A DNA stretch of 64,000 nt from Demequina sp. B12 (GCF_028823635.1 NZ_JAPEHU010000003.1:186001-250000); one strand, 5' to 3'. Positions 1 to 10,292 are shown, counted from the stretch's first letter. The notes: generated by a model from the letters alone, not told the origin. Numbers and translations: made by a program.

Positions 1-43
1 CCTCAGCGTCGGAGCCCTCAGCAGTGCTGAAGGAGTTCTCCAT
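1..43 (-). CDS. 5' end of an unidentified gene, possibly glnD (partial)
   Basis: An ATG at 43 opens a frame that runs without a stop to the window edge (14 codons, starting MENSFSTAEG). It begins 17 bases after the PII stop on the same strand, with a GGGGAC stretch about 11 bases upstream as a possible ribosome site. In many actinobacteria the order amtB-glnK-glnD is conserved, so the PII uridylyltransferase/adenylyltransferase GlnD is the likely product. The identification rests on gene order alone, because too little sequence is visible to recognise the family. Confidence 0.35.
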   Translation of the reverse strand, partial: MENSFSTAEGSDAE

Positions 44-60
44 GGAGTACTTCTGTCCCC

Positions 61-1631
<1,571 letters not shown>

Positions 1632-1689
1632 TCTGCTTCTCCTTTGTTCCCGCCCCTCGGCGAGTCAGAAGTCACACTTCCGCACCGCT

Positions 1690-1727
1690 GTTGCCCCTGA
1701 GCGACCGCAATGTTTCGCGACGGTTAC
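1690..1727 (-). promoter_or_regulatory. GlnR-type binding site upstream of the amt-PII operon
   Basis: Read on the minus strand the 38 bases form four spaced pentamers: GTAAC, n6, GAAAC, n6, GTCGC, n6, GCAAC. The actinobacterial GlnR consensus is gTnAc-n6-GaAAc repeated with n6 spacers. The first pair matches completely and the second pair matches 4/5 and 4/5. It lies 59 bases before the amt start, where an activator site is expected. GlnR activates amtB operons under nitrogen limitation in Streptomyces and mycobacteria. Control here is inferred from sequence only. Confidence 0.75.
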
Positions 1728-1796
1728 AACGAACCCCTCAACGTAAAAACTCTGTTGCGTCAACAAACTCGGGCGGTGCGTTCCAGGACACAGACG

Positions 1797-1842
1797 AAAA
1801 AACGGGCGGCGACACCGTCACTCGTGACCGCATCGCCGCCCG
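1797..1842 (-). terminator. Rho-independent terminator of the DUF2510 gene
   Basis: On the minus strand a 10-bp perfect stem (CGGGCGGCGA pairing with TCGCCGCCCG, arms 1803-1812 and 1833-1842) has a 4-bp inner stem (GTCA/TGAC) in its loop and is followed by six T residues (A1797-A1802 on the plus strand). It starts 21 bases after the stop at 1863. It insulates the amt promoter region from upstream transcription. Confidence 0.85.
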
Positions 1843-1862
1843 CCAACGATCCGGGCGTCGAA

Positions 1863-2849
1863 CTAGTAACCCAGGCTCAGCGAGTCCAACTTCCACACGC
1901 CATCGACCCGCACAGCAGTCACGTCTGCGGCTCCGAAGTCATCGACTCCACCGTTGCCGTCAGGAGCGCCCACCGTAAACGTGGCGGTGTCGCCCGCCAC
2001 CTCAATGTTGATGACCGCTACGTCCGACGTGACCTCGTACTCACCGGAGTCGATCATCTCCTGGCCGATCTCCGCACTCGTTTCGCAGTCGATCACACCA
2101 AAGATGACTTCCTCAAAGTTGGCGGTCATGTGCGGGGCCATGCCCTCGCAGTCCAGGGCGTTCGATGCATCGAGCCACGTGCGGTAGGTCGCTTCGACCT
2201 CCTCAGCGTCGTCTCCCGAGGCCTCGACAACCTCTGTCTCAGCGGGATCGCTCACGACCTCGTTGGTGGCGGCAGACTCCGTGGAATCCGAGTCACCGCC
2301 CCCCAGCAGCACGATCGCCACCACCACTAGGCCGATGATCAGCACGACAGCACCAGCGATCACGCCCCATGCCCATACCGGGAAGCCAGGCTTCGCGGGC
2401 GCGTTCCCAGGTTCGTTCTGAGACGACACCACGCCGTACCCCTGGGCCGCGTACCCCTGATTGACGTACGCCTGAGGATCCTGATCCACCGTGGCGTAGC
2501 CCTGATGCGCGGGCACCTGCTGAGCAGCCCCGGGCTGCCCCCATGTGGGCTGTGCTTGCTGCAGTGAGTGCGGCTGAGCCGCGGCAGCAGTCTGCTCGGG
2601 TGCGGCGGTCACGGACTGCGCGTAGCTGGACTGCTCTGCCGGCTGGGCCTGGGCCTGAGCCTGGGCCTGAGCCTGGGCCTGAGCCTGAGCCTGAGCCTGA
2701 GCAGCATCGTCCTGTGCCGCAGGCGCTACGTGACCTGCCGGCTCGTTGAGCGGCGGGTGGAAATGGTGAGTCCACGCACTTCCGTCCCAGTAGCGCAGAC
2801 GGTTCGAGCCCGTCCCGTCGTCGTACCAACCTGCAGGCGTGGTGGACAT
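1863..2849 (-). CDS. DUF2510 membrane protein with a Gln-Ala repeat
   Basis: A 328-residue protein. Residues 1-35 form a DUF2510 motif (PAGWYDDGTGSNRLRYWDG then W-T), a short Trp-rich module common at the N-terminus of actinobacterial envelope proteins. Next comes a long low-complexity Gln/Ala/Pro/Tyr-rich region containing about ten QA dipeptides, encoded by the hexamer repeat at 2643-2702. A single membrane helix lies around residues 160-185 (VWAWGVIAGAVVLIIGLVV). The C-terminal, probably extracytoplasmic, domain of about 110 residues has two Cys (NALDCEGM and VIDCETS) that could form a disulfide, and resembles a compact SnoaL/lumazine-like fold. The specific role is unknown. A terminator follows the gene. 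Confidence 0.8.
   Translation of the reverse strand: MSTTPAGWYDDGTGSNRLRYWDGSAWTHHFHPPLNEPAGHVAPAAQDDAAQAQAQAQAQAQAQAQAQAQPAEQSSYAQSVTAAPEQTAAAAQPHSLQQAQPTWGQPGAAQQVPAHQGYATVDQDPQAYVNQGYAAQGYGVVSSQNEPGNAPAKPGFPVWAWGVIAGAVVLIIGLVVVAIVLLGGGDSDSTESAATNEVVSDPAETEVVEASGDDAEEVEATYRTWLDASNALDCEGMAPHMTANFEEVIFGVIDCETSAEIGQEMIDSGEYEVTSDVAVINIEVAGDTATFTVGAPDGNGGVDDFGAADVTAVRVDGVWKLDSLSLGY
2643..2702. repeat. Tandem hexamer CTGRGC, ten copies, inside the DUF2510 gene
   Basis: Ten contiguous six-base units (CTGGGC or CTGAGC on the plus strand) encode the alternating Gln-Ala run of the DUF2510 protein. The unit is a multiple of three, so copy-number change would alter the length of the linker without shifting the frame. 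Confidence 0.9.
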
Positions 2850-2965
2850 CGATCCCCCCTCGATAACTGAAGTGACGTCCGCGCGGTGAACGCGCGGATG
2901 CGTCCGTGCGCGCCCAGCATAGCGGCATGAACAGGCGTGACGGCCTGCGCCCCTACCTCGAGGTG

Positions 2966-4063
2966 TTAGTCGCTCAGGATTCCGTCGACGAACTGCGCAG
3001 CGTCGAACGGCGCCAAGTCGTCCGCGCCTTCGCCCAGTCCGATGAGTTTCACCGGCACGCCCAGTTCGCGCTGAACCGCGACCACGATGCCGCCCTTGGC
3101 GGAACCGTCCATCTTTGTCAGGACGATGCCCGTGACGGGTGCCGCTTCCGCGAAGACCTTTGCTTGGGTCATTCCGTTTTGCCCAGTGGTCGCGTCGAGT
3201 ACCAGGAGCACTTCGACGGGCGTGGCGGCCTTCGATGACACGCGAATGATCTTGCCCAGCTGGTCCATGAGGCCGGATTTGTTTTGCAGGCGGCCGGCAG
3301 TGTCGATGACCACCACGTCAAGACCTTCGTCCTTGGCCCGCGTCGCCGCTTCGAAGGCGACCGATGCCGGGTCTGCACCGTCGCGATCCGAACGCACGAC
3401 CGGGACACCCACGTGGGCTCCCCAGGTTTCGAGTTGGTCTGCCGCTGCCGCGCGGAAGGTGTCCGCGGCACCCATCACGACAGAGCGGCCTTCTGCGACG
3501 AGGACCCGAGCGATCTTGCCGGCCGAGGTGGTCTTGCCCACGCCATTGACGCCCACCATCAGGATGGCTTCGTGGGCACCGCTGCCAGCAGGAGCAAGCT
3601 TCAGCGAACGGTCGAGTGAGGGGTCGACGATGTCGAGAAGTACAGCGCGCAGAGTCTCTCGTGGATCGGCGTCCGGAGTGTCCTTGAGCGCAGCCTTGAG
3701 CCCCGCGAGGATCTCGTCAGTGGCCGATGCCCCGACATCGGCCAGGAGCAGAGTCTCCTCGAGTTCATCCCAGTCGTCTTGGGTCAGTGCGCCGCGCGAG
3801 AAGATCGCCAACAAGTTCGCACCAAGACCACCGCCCAAGCGCCCTCGCAAGCGCTGGAGCCGACGCTCAGGTGCCTCCGGTGTCTCGACGGTGGCGACCG
3901 CCGCGGAGTCTTCAGGAGCGTCAGAAGGTGAAGCAGAGGCGTCGTGGCCCTTGGAGGCTCCGCCCCTCATGAAGAAGGCGGCGGCACCACCGATGCCGAC
4001 AACAGCGACAGTTGCGATGATGACGACTAGATCAGCGTCACCAGGAATCCACGTCACGTCCAT
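2966..4063 (-). CDS. ftsY: Signal recognition particle receptor FtsY
   Basis: This is the 365-residue SRP receptor GTPase, which docks ribosome-SRP complexes at the membrane for co-translational insertion. An N-terminal membrane helix (DLVVIIATVAVVGIGGAAAFF, residues 11-31) anchors it, as in other actinobacterial FtsY. An acidic linker and the N domain follow. The G domain shows G1 GVNGVGKTT, the insertion-box element DTFRAAAADQL, G3 VIDTAGRL, G4 TKMDGSAKGG and the closing GLGEGADDLAPFD. The length is typical. A perfect 9-bp inverted repeat built on the GCCGATGC octamer (3721-3744) lies inside the coding sequence, where it encodes ADVGASA. Confidence 0.96.
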   Translation of the reverse strand: MDVTWIPGDADLVVIIATVAVVGIGGAAAFFMRGGASKGHDASASPSDAPEDSAAVATVETPEAPERRLQRLRGRLGGGLGANLLAIFSRGALTQDDWDELEETLLLADVGASATDEILAGLKAALKDTPDADPRETLRAVLLDIVDPSLDRSLKLAPAGSGAHEAILMVGVNGVGKTTSAGKIARVLVAEGRSVVMGAADTFRAAAADQLETWGAHVGVPVVRSDRDGADPASVAFEAATRAKDEGLDVVVIDTAGRLQNKSGLMDQLGKIIRVSSKAATPVEVLLVLDATTGQNGMTQAKVFAEAAPVTGIVLTKMDGSAKGGIVVAVQRELGVPVKLIGLGEGADDLAPFDAAQFVDGILSD

Positions 4064-4161
4064 GTGCCTAGTGTCTCAGGTCAGGCGGCCGGTTCCGCTT
4101 TCGGCACGTGTCCTTCGCCACGAGCGATCACATCGTGCACGCAACTTCTCCCGTGGTGGGG

Positions 4162-4551
4162 TCAGCGACGACCGACCGCGAGTTCACCCGTCGTGGGTGA
4201 GTCCGTCGTCGCGGCCTCGGGCGCCGTGTGATCGGCAATCTTCTGGCGTCCCACGTCTACGGCGTGCAGCGTCTGCTCCTTGGCCTGACCGTATGCGTTC
4301 AACGCCCAGTCCTTGGCGCGCTCCGCGCCGCTGACGTCGTCAGGAATCGAGTCGACACCACCCAACAAGTCCCAGTCATTGTCTCTGCGCTCGATCTCGT
4401 CATACACGTGATCACCCAACCGGCGGCGCTCCGCCCCCGAAATGAGCCCAATGAGGTGTTGCAGACGCCCCTCCGACAGTCCCGCCACCGCGAACACCAC
4501 GAGCGCGAGCACGATCAGAACGGTGAGTGTGGAACCTACGTTCTCAAACAT
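4162..4551 (-). CDS. Small single-pass membrane protein, unknown function
   Basis: The start at 4551 (MFENVGSTLTVL) is chosen because a GAGG ribosome site lies about 9 bases upstream and the membrane helix follows at once. The open frame extends to 4692, but that extension is Arg/Pro-rich and lacks a ribosome site. The 129-residue product has one helix (TLTVLIVLALVVFAVAGL, residues 8-25) and a charged cytoplasmic region (SGAERRRLGDHVYDEIERRDNDWDLL) that is probably amphipathic or coiled. I do not recognise a family. It stands alone between ftsY and a divergent gene. Confidence 0.65.
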   Translation of the reverse strand: MFENVGSTLTVLIVLALVVFAVAGLSEGRLQHLIGLISGAERRRLGDHVYDEIERRDNDWDLLGGVDSIPDDVSGAERAKDWALNAYGQAKEQTLHAVDVGRQKIADHTAPEAATTDSPTTGELAVGRR

Positions 4552-4720
4552 GGGGCGAACCTCATTCAACGAAGCCTGGTCGCTCAGGACTCTAGGTCCC
4601 GAAGCGACAGATGTGTACATAACGGACATGGGTGGCCGGGGAAGGATCGGGAGTCGCTCCAGATCACAACCGCGGCGTGGTCGTGACAGCACCGCCTACG
4701 GGAAGCGATAGCCTCCCCCC

Positions 4721-5968
4721 ATGAAGAACGCACCAAGCGCGCGCTCTCGTTGGGTGTGGATCACAGCAGTGGCAATCATCGTCATCGTGACTGCAGTGAC
4801 CGCGGTGCTCGCCACACGAGGCGACTCAGATCCAGATTCTCCGGATCCCAGTCCCGATCTCACGGCGGGCGACGGCTGCAACGCCGTCGATGTCGATTAT
4901 ATCGATCTGAACTCTCAGATCTCTGAGCCACCCGCCCGCGTTTGCTTCACCATCGACACCGAATCTCGCGTCACGATCGGCGCCGCGTCGCTAGACCCAG
5001 ACACGCCCATTACCCTCACCGTCAGCACCGGTGACGCCACCGTCATCGACAGTGCCGCGACCACAGCGACAGCAGATCCAGAGATCACAGCCACGCTCCC
5101 CGCCGGCGACTACCTCATCGCTGTCACGGCCGTCGCGGACTCGGCGGTTCCAGCGCCGCCGTTCATCCTTGTCACGGAGTCCGCACCCGCGAGCACCCCA
5201 GCAGCCTCCCCCGCGCCCGACGCATCGGCCCTCCCCGCGCCCGCCGACTGTGGTGACACCATCCCGCTACTCGCCAACGGCGTCTCCGTGATGGTGGACT
5301 CCACGCAGCCCTACGCGTGCCTGGAACTGCCACAACAGTCCTTCGTCAAGGTCGGCGCGGACTCCAGCGCGGATCCACAAGCATCTGCCGACCTTCGCCT
5401 TGCTGTCCTCACCACTGACGGCACCGGCACGGTCCTCGCCACTACCGACGACACCTTTGGCACCGACCCGGAAGTCAACACCGCACTGGAGGCCGGCACG
5501 TATGTGGTGGAACTCGCCGCCTGGGACTCCGCAGCGTTCACCGCAGTACAGGTCTACTACGACAACTCCGGCACCTTCATCAGGCAGGGAGAACCGGCAA
5601 CGAGCCACGCTGACCTCTCCCCCTCCATCTGCGAGGCCGTGTCCACCATCGAGGTCGGAGCGACGATGACAGCGGACGAGGACGAGCCCTACATCTGCGT
5701 GACCGTCGGCTCAGCGGCGCGGCTGACGATTGAAGCCGCAAGCCTGGACGGACAAGATCTCACGCTGGAAGTGCTGGGGTTTGACGACAGCGGGAGCCCG
5801 TACCGGATCGCCTGGACCGATTCCAACCCCTACGCGACAGGCCTCGCCGATTTTGACCCACTACTCGATCAGATAGTCCCTGAGGGAACCTGGGTGATTG
5901 CCGTGGCCGACGTCGCGGGGATTCCCGGACACCACTACGACCTGCGAGTGATCGACAGCCAGCAGTAG
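4721..5968 (+). CDS. Secreted or anchored protein with three Cys-paired beta repeats
   Basis: A 415-residue protein with an N-terminal signal or anchor helix (WVWITAVAIIVIVTAVTAVLA, residues 10-30) and an Asp/Pro/Ser linker. The rest is three repeats of about 120 residues. Each opens with a Cys, has a second Cys about 20-30 residues later (GDGC/ARVCF; ADCGD/YACLEL; SICEA/YICVTV), then alternating beta-strand patterns ending in a motif like LPAGDYLIAV, LEAGTYVVEL or VPEGTWVIAV. That ending is typical of bacterial pre-peptidase C-terminal (PPC)-like sandwich domains. No catalytic domain is attached, so a binding or surface role is likely. No operon partner is visible. Confidence 0.7.
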   Translation: MKNAPSARSRWVWITAVAIIVIVTAVTAVLATRGDSDPDSPDPSPDLTAGDGCNAVDVDYIDLNSQISEPPARVCFTIDTESRVTIGAASLDPDTPITLTVSTGDATVIDSAATTATADPEITATLPAGDYLIAVTAVADSAVPAPPFILVTESAPASTPAASPAPDASALPAPADCGDTIPLLANGVSVMVDSTQPYACLELPQQSFVKVGADSSADPQASADLRLAVLTTDGTGTVLATTDDTFGTDPEVNTALEAGTYVVELAAWDSAAFTAVQVYYDNSGTFIRQGEPATSHADLSPSICEAVSTIEVGATMTADEDEPYICVTVGSAARLTIEAASLDGQDLTLEVLGFDDSGSPYRIAWTDSNPYATGLADFDPLLDQIVPEGTWVIAVADVAGIPGHHYDLRVIDSQQ

Positions 5969-6001
5969 CTGCGCCGGGGGCACCCGCGCGAAACGGCCGC
6001 G

Positions 6002-9000
6002 CTACGCGGCGTCCTCCTTGAGCCGCTGCGAAATCACCGTCGTCACGCCGTCACCGCGCATCGTCACGCCATACAGCGCGTCCGCGATCTCCATGGTGCG
6101 CTTCTGGTGCGTGATGACAATCAACTGACTGTCTTCCTGCAACTCGGTGAAGATCTCCAAGAGTCGCCCCAAGTTCACGTCATCGAGCGCGGCCTCGACC
6201 TCGTCCATGACATAGAACGGGCTCGGGCGGGCCTTGAAGATTGACACCAGCATCGCGACAGCGGTGAGCGAACGTTCGCCTCCAGACAGCAATGACAGGC
6301 GCTTGACCTTCTTGCCCGCAGGACGCGCCTCCACCTCAATACCGGTCGTCAGCATGTTCTTGGGGTCAGTCAGAACGAGCTTGCCCTCGCCTCCCGGGAA
6401 CAGTCGTGGGAAGATGCGGTCGAACTGCTTCGCGGTGTCCTCGAACGCCTCAACAAAGATGCGCTCCACGCGCTCATCGATCTCCCGCACAATCTCCAGG
6501 AGGTCTTCGCGCGACTTCTTGATGTCCGTCAGTTGGTCCTGCAGGAACGTGTGGCGTTCCTCAAGGGCAGCGAACTCTTCGAGTGCCAGCGGGTTGACGC
6601 GACCCAACTGGTTCATGGCACGCTCCGCGGCCCGCAGTCGCTTCTCCTGGCGTTCACGCACGTACGGCTCCGTGGGGAGCTCCCCGTCGTCGTTGGGTTC
6701 TCCGTCAATGATGGGAACCGGCAGGTGCGGTCCGAACTCCTCCACCAACTGCGCGGGGTCCATGCTGAGGTCGTCAACTGAACGCTGTTCGAGTTGCTCC
6801 CACCGCACCTTCATCTGGGCGCGCATGACTTCATCACGGTGAGCGTCATCGGTGAGGCGCCGGTGTTCATCAGCGAACTGCTCCACCAGGGCGCGGAGGT
6901 CGCCCAACTGTCCTGACCGCTCGGCTCGGGCCTGCTCAGCGGCAGCGCGCTCGTCATCCGCTTGTGCCACGGAGACGTCGATGGCGGCGAGAGCATCGGC
7001 GCATCCGGCGATCACTTCGCGGGCAGCGGCGGCTTGTCGTTCGCGTCGCTTGGCGGCGGCCTCGGCGCGGGCGCGGGCATCGCGTTCGGCAACGACCGCC
7101 TTCTCCAGGGACTCGGCACGGGAAGCGAGTGCACGGGCACGCTCTTCCGCAGTGCGCAGCGCCAATCGTGCTTCCGTTTCCCGTGCGCGGGCCGCACGGG
7201 CGGCTGCTTCGTCCTCATCGCGCTTGACCTGCGCATCGTGGGTGTCGGACTCCGTCTGCTCGGGCTCTGCTTGCGCGGCGGCGAGTCGTTGCGTGAGCCC
7301 CACCAGCTCCTCAGACTGTTCTGCCATACGAGCCTGGGCCGCCTCGATCTGACCCACGAGTCGTTCCGAGTCCGCTCGGGCTGCGCGCGCAGAAGCGCCC
7401 AAGTGTCCCAGCTGCTCAGCAACCGACGCCATACGCGCATCGGACTCGTTGAGCCGCTCGAGCGTCAAGCCGTGGTGAGCGCGCGCGTCCGACTCCGCTT
7501 CTTGGGCATCACTCAACGCAGCCTCAGTCGTGTCCACCGTGCGCGCGGCCTCGTCACGCTTGGTGCGCGCTTCATCAAGCGCGGCCTGCATATGCAGCAC
7601 GCTGGGGGCATCCCCTGCACCTCCCGATGCAGACCTGACTCCGAGGACGTCCCCTCTCCTCGTCACCGCAGTGACAGCGGGAAGGTCAGCGACCAGCGCG
7701 CGAGCCGACGCCAAGTCATCCACGACGGCAATCCCCGCCACGAGCGAGCGCACGGTTTCCGCAATGCCTCCGGCACCTGTGACAAGGTCCGATGCCCAGG
7801 CAGCGCCCGACGGCAGCGTCACGGGGGGCTGGGTCACGGTGGCGGTGGGGTCAGCGACCAGAAAACGTGCGCGACCTGCGTCTTCGTCGCGCAGCCAGCG
7901 AATCGCGTCGACGGCGTCCTCGACGGAGTCCACGGCCAACGCATCGGCCAGCGGCCCCAGGGCTGCTGCGATGGCGTCCTCGGCGTCTGCGCCCACCTCG
8001 ATGAGGGCGGCAACCGTGCCGCGCACTGCCGTGGATCCGGCCGCGAGCAGCTCTCCTGCACCGTCTTTGCGGGCGAGGGAGAGTTCGAGCGCCTCCGCTT
8101 TGGCGGCACAGGTATCGCGTTCACGCATGGACACGTGCAGGGCATCCTTGAGCTCGTCGCGCTTGAGTTTGGCGGCTTCCCACGCTTCCGTCGCGGCCTC
8201 ATGCAAGGCCTCGAAGTCCTCGTCGTCACCTTCGACGCTTGCGACGGTGTTCTCCAGGGCCTTGAACTCGGTGGTGGCGTCTTGGGCACGCTTGTCGGCG
8301 TCGTCCTTGGCTTCGCGCAGGCGGCCAATCTCGGCTTCGGCCGCTTCCACTCGGCTACGGCGTGCGGCGACATCGCCGGCGAGCCGGGCGACCCCTTCAC
8401 GGCGGTCCGCGACCGACCGCATCAGATTCCCCAGGTGCTTTTCTGACCCCTGCGCCACCTCTTCTGCTTGCCGGCGGGCTTGCTCGGCTTGGTCGAGCGC
8501 GGTTGCGGCAGCCGCGACCTCAGCGTCCAGTTCCGACACCGCGACCAGGGCGCGTTCCAGTTGCTCATCGAGGTCCACCAAGTCGGTGGGCGGCGCGCTG
8601 TCGGTGGCTGATCCCAGCATCCGTAGCCGCTCCTGCGCGAGCGATTCGAGGTTGCGCAGGCGCTCTCGAATGGCGCTGAGCCGGTAGTAGATGTCGTTGG
8701 CAGCGGTTAGGGCTGGCGTGGCCTCAGCGGCAGCCCGTTCCAGCGTGGCGAGCTGATCGCGTGCCTGTGCAAGTTCCTTTTCCACCTGCGTGCGCCGTTC
8801 CTGGAGCGCAGATTCGTCAGCCTTGCCAGCATCCATCTGCGCTTGCATCTGCGCCAAGTCATCGGCGAGGAGGCGCGCACGGGCGTCACGGACATCGATC
8901 TGAATGTGCTGGGCACGGCGCGCCACTTCGGCTTGCTTGCCCAGCGGCCCCAGTTGACGGCGGATCTCTGCGGTCAGGTCCTGGACTCGCGTCAGGTTCG

Positions 9001-9556
9001 CTTGCATCGAATCAAGCTTGCGTAGCGCTTTATCTTTGCGGCGACGGTGCTTGAGGATGCCGGCGGCTTCTTCAATGAAGTGACGGCGCTCTTCTGGCGT
9101 GGCACGCAAAACCGCGTCGAGTTGCCCCTGACCCACGATCACATGCATTTCGCGGCCCAGGCCGGAGTCGCTCAGCAGGTCTTGGATATCCATCAACCGG
9201 CAGTTCGAACCATTGATGGCGTACTCGGAGCCGCCGGACCTGAACAACGTGCGGGAGATCGTCACTTCCGTGTACTCGATCGGGAGCGCACCGTCGGTGT
9301 TGTCGATCGTGAGGGAAACCTCGGCACGGCCCAAGGGGGCACGCCCCGAGGTGCCGGCAAAGATGACGTCCTCCATCTTTCCGCCGCGCAGCGTCTTTGC
9401 GCCCTGTTCACCCATGACCCATGACAGCGCGTCGACCACGTTGGACTTGCCCGAGCCGTTGGGACCGACCACACACGTCACACCAGGCTCGAACTCGAGG
9501 GTCGTTGCGGAGGCGAAGGACTTAAACCCACGCAGCGTCAACGTCTTGAGGTGCAC
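6002..9556 (-). CDS. smc: Chromosome segregation protein SMC
   Basis: This is a 1184-residue SMC ATPase, the core of the SMC-ScpAB condensin that organises and segregates chromosomes. The N-terminal Walker A is GPNGSGKSN (residues 31-39). Long coiled-coil arms rich in Ala/Glu/Arg/Gln flank a hinge at about residues 500-660 (AALGPLADALAVDSVEDAV). The C-terminal head carries the ABC signature LLSGGERSLTAVAML and Walker B PSPFYVMDEVEAALDDVN. The length matches the family. A hairpin terminator candidate lies upstream at 9631-9659, between this gene and the UPF0114 gene on the same strand. Confidence 0.97.
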   Translation of the reverse strand: MHLKTLTLRGFKSFASATTLEFEPGVTCVVGPNGSGKSNVVDALSWVMGEQGAKTLRGGKMEDVIFAGTSGRAPLGRAEVSLTIDNTDGALPIEYTEVTISRTLFRSGGSEYAINGSNCRLMDIQDLLSDSGLGREMHVIVGQGQLDAVLRATPEERRHFIEEAAGILKHRRRKDKALRKLDSMQANLTRVQDLTAEIRRQLGPLGKQAEVARRAQHIQIDVRDARARLLADDLAQMQAQMDAGKADESALQERRTQVEKELAQARDQLATLERAAAEATPALTAANDIYYRLSAIRERLRNLESLAQERLRMLGSATDSAPPTDLVDLDEQLERALVAVSELDAEVAAAATALDQAEQARRQAEEVAQGSEKHLGNLMRSVADRREGVARLAGDVAARRSRVEAAEAEIGRLREAKDDADKRAQDATTEFKALENTVASVEGDDEDFEALHEAATEAWEAAKLKRDELKDALHVSMRERDTCAAKAEALELSLARKDGAGELLAAGSTAVRGTVAALIEVGADAEDAIAAALGPLADALAVDSVEDAVDAIRWLRDEDAGRARFLVADPTATVTQPPVTLPSGAAWASDLVTGAGGIAETVRSLVAGIAVVDDLASARALVADLPAVTAVTRRGDVLGVRSASGGAGDAPSVLHMQAALDEARTKRDEAARTVDTTEAALSDAQEAESDARAHHGLTLERLNESDARMASVAEQLGHLGASARAARADSERLVGQIEAAQARMAEQSEELVGLTQRLAAAQAEPEQTESDTHDAQVKRDEDEAAARAARARETEARLALRTAEERARALASRAESLEKAVVAERDARARAEAAAKRRERQAAAAREVIAGCADALAAIDVSVAQADDERAAAEQARAERSGQLGDLRALVEQFADEHRRLTDDAHRDEVMRAQMKVRWEQLEQRSVDDLSMDPAQLVEEFGPHLPVPIIDGEPNDDGELPTEPYVRERQEKRLRAAERAMNQLGRVNPLALEEFAALEERHTFLQDQLTDIKKSREDLLEIVREIDERVERIFVEAFEDTAKQFDRIFPRLFPGGEGKLVLTDPKNMLTTGIEVEARPAGKKVKRLSLLSGGERSLTAVAMLVSIFKARPSPFYVMDEVEAALDDVNLGRLLEIFTELQEDSQLIVITHQKRTMEIADALYGVTMRGDGVTTVISQRLKEDAA

Positions 9557-9630
9557 GGATGTCAGCCTAGGGCACGATGGCGCGCGATCATGCGAGCCAT
9601 TCCAGCGTGGTCACTCATCAAAAATCGAGC

Positions 9631-9659
9631 GCCGATGCCAGGGTGACCCTGGCATCGGC
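9631..9659. terminator. Perfect 13-bp hairpin built from an inverted octamer pair
   Basis: GCCGATGCCAGGG and its exact complement CCCTGGCATCGGC are separated by TGA. The hairpin lies 24 bases beyond the stop of the UPF0114 gene (minus strand) and upstream of smc. It lacks a clear T-run, so it would be a weak or non-canonical terminator. Both arms begin or end with the octamer GCCGATGC that recurs through the window. Confidence 0.65.
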
Positions 9660-9683
9660 CCTCAAGCTTTGGCGTGGGGTGAG

Positions 9684-10292
9684 TTAGCGGGACTCGGTGG
9701 ACGCGACCTCAGAGTCGTCCGTGACAACGGCGCCCGACTTCAGTTGCATGGCGGCGACCTTGGTCTGCGTCAGCAACGCGGACCGCTTGGCGCCCCAGTA
9801 GTCCATCACCGCGAACAAGACGCCAGAGATGACGAACGTGAAGTGCAGGCCGATGCGCCACGCCACAGCCTCGTAGTCCATCTCCTTGCCGTCCGCATCC
9901 ACGAAGTCCTTGAGCAGCAAGATCACAGAGATAGCGACAAGCGAGCCGATGAGCTTCATCTTGAGACCTGAGAAGTCGACGGTGCCCATCCACGACGGGC
10001 GGTCCTCCGAGTCCTCGGCCACCTTGATCTTCGAGACGAAGTTCTCGTACCCCGCGAAGATCACGATGAGAATCAGGTTGCCCAGGAGCGCAATGTCGAT
10101 CAGGGTCAGGATCTCAACGGTCACGTCTTCCGCGCTCTTGGCGAACGTGTACGTCGACACCATCTTCCACAGTGCCGCAAAGAACTTCACGGTGACGAGC
10201 AGCAATCCCGCCAACAGCCCCACATACATGGGGGCCAGCAACCAGCGGCTCGCGAAGATTCCCCGCTCGAGCCCATCCTCGAACTTACTCAT
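9684..10292 (-). CDS. UPF0114 (YqhA family) membrane protein
   Basis: A 202-residue membrane protein of the UPF0114/TIGR00645 family. The N-terminus FEDGLERGIFASRWLLAPMYVGL and the later AEDVTVEILTLIDIALLGNLILIVIFAGYENFVSKI match the conserved family regions. Four hydrophobic helices are visible (about 17-38, 65-90, 110-130 and 148-168). A C-terminal cytoplasmic tail of about 30 residues extends past the usual end. The biochemical role is not established. The start codon overlaps the ndk stop by 4 bases (ATGA), so the two are translationally coupled. Confidence 0.88.
   Translation of the reverse strand: MSKFEDGLERGIFASRWLLAPMYVGLLAGLLLVTVKFFAALWKMVSTYTFAKSAEDVTVEILTLIDIALLGNLILIVIFAGYENFVSKIKVAEDSEDRPSWMGTVDFSGLKMKLIGSLVAISVILLLKDFVDADGKEMDYEAVAWRIGLHFTFVISGVLFAVMDYWGAKRSALLTQTKVAAMQLKSGAVVTDDSEVASTESR

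Noticed and set aside
6962..8446. 494-codon open frame on the plus strand
   Set aside because: Antisense to the smc coiled-coil region; composition is typical of a shadow frame.
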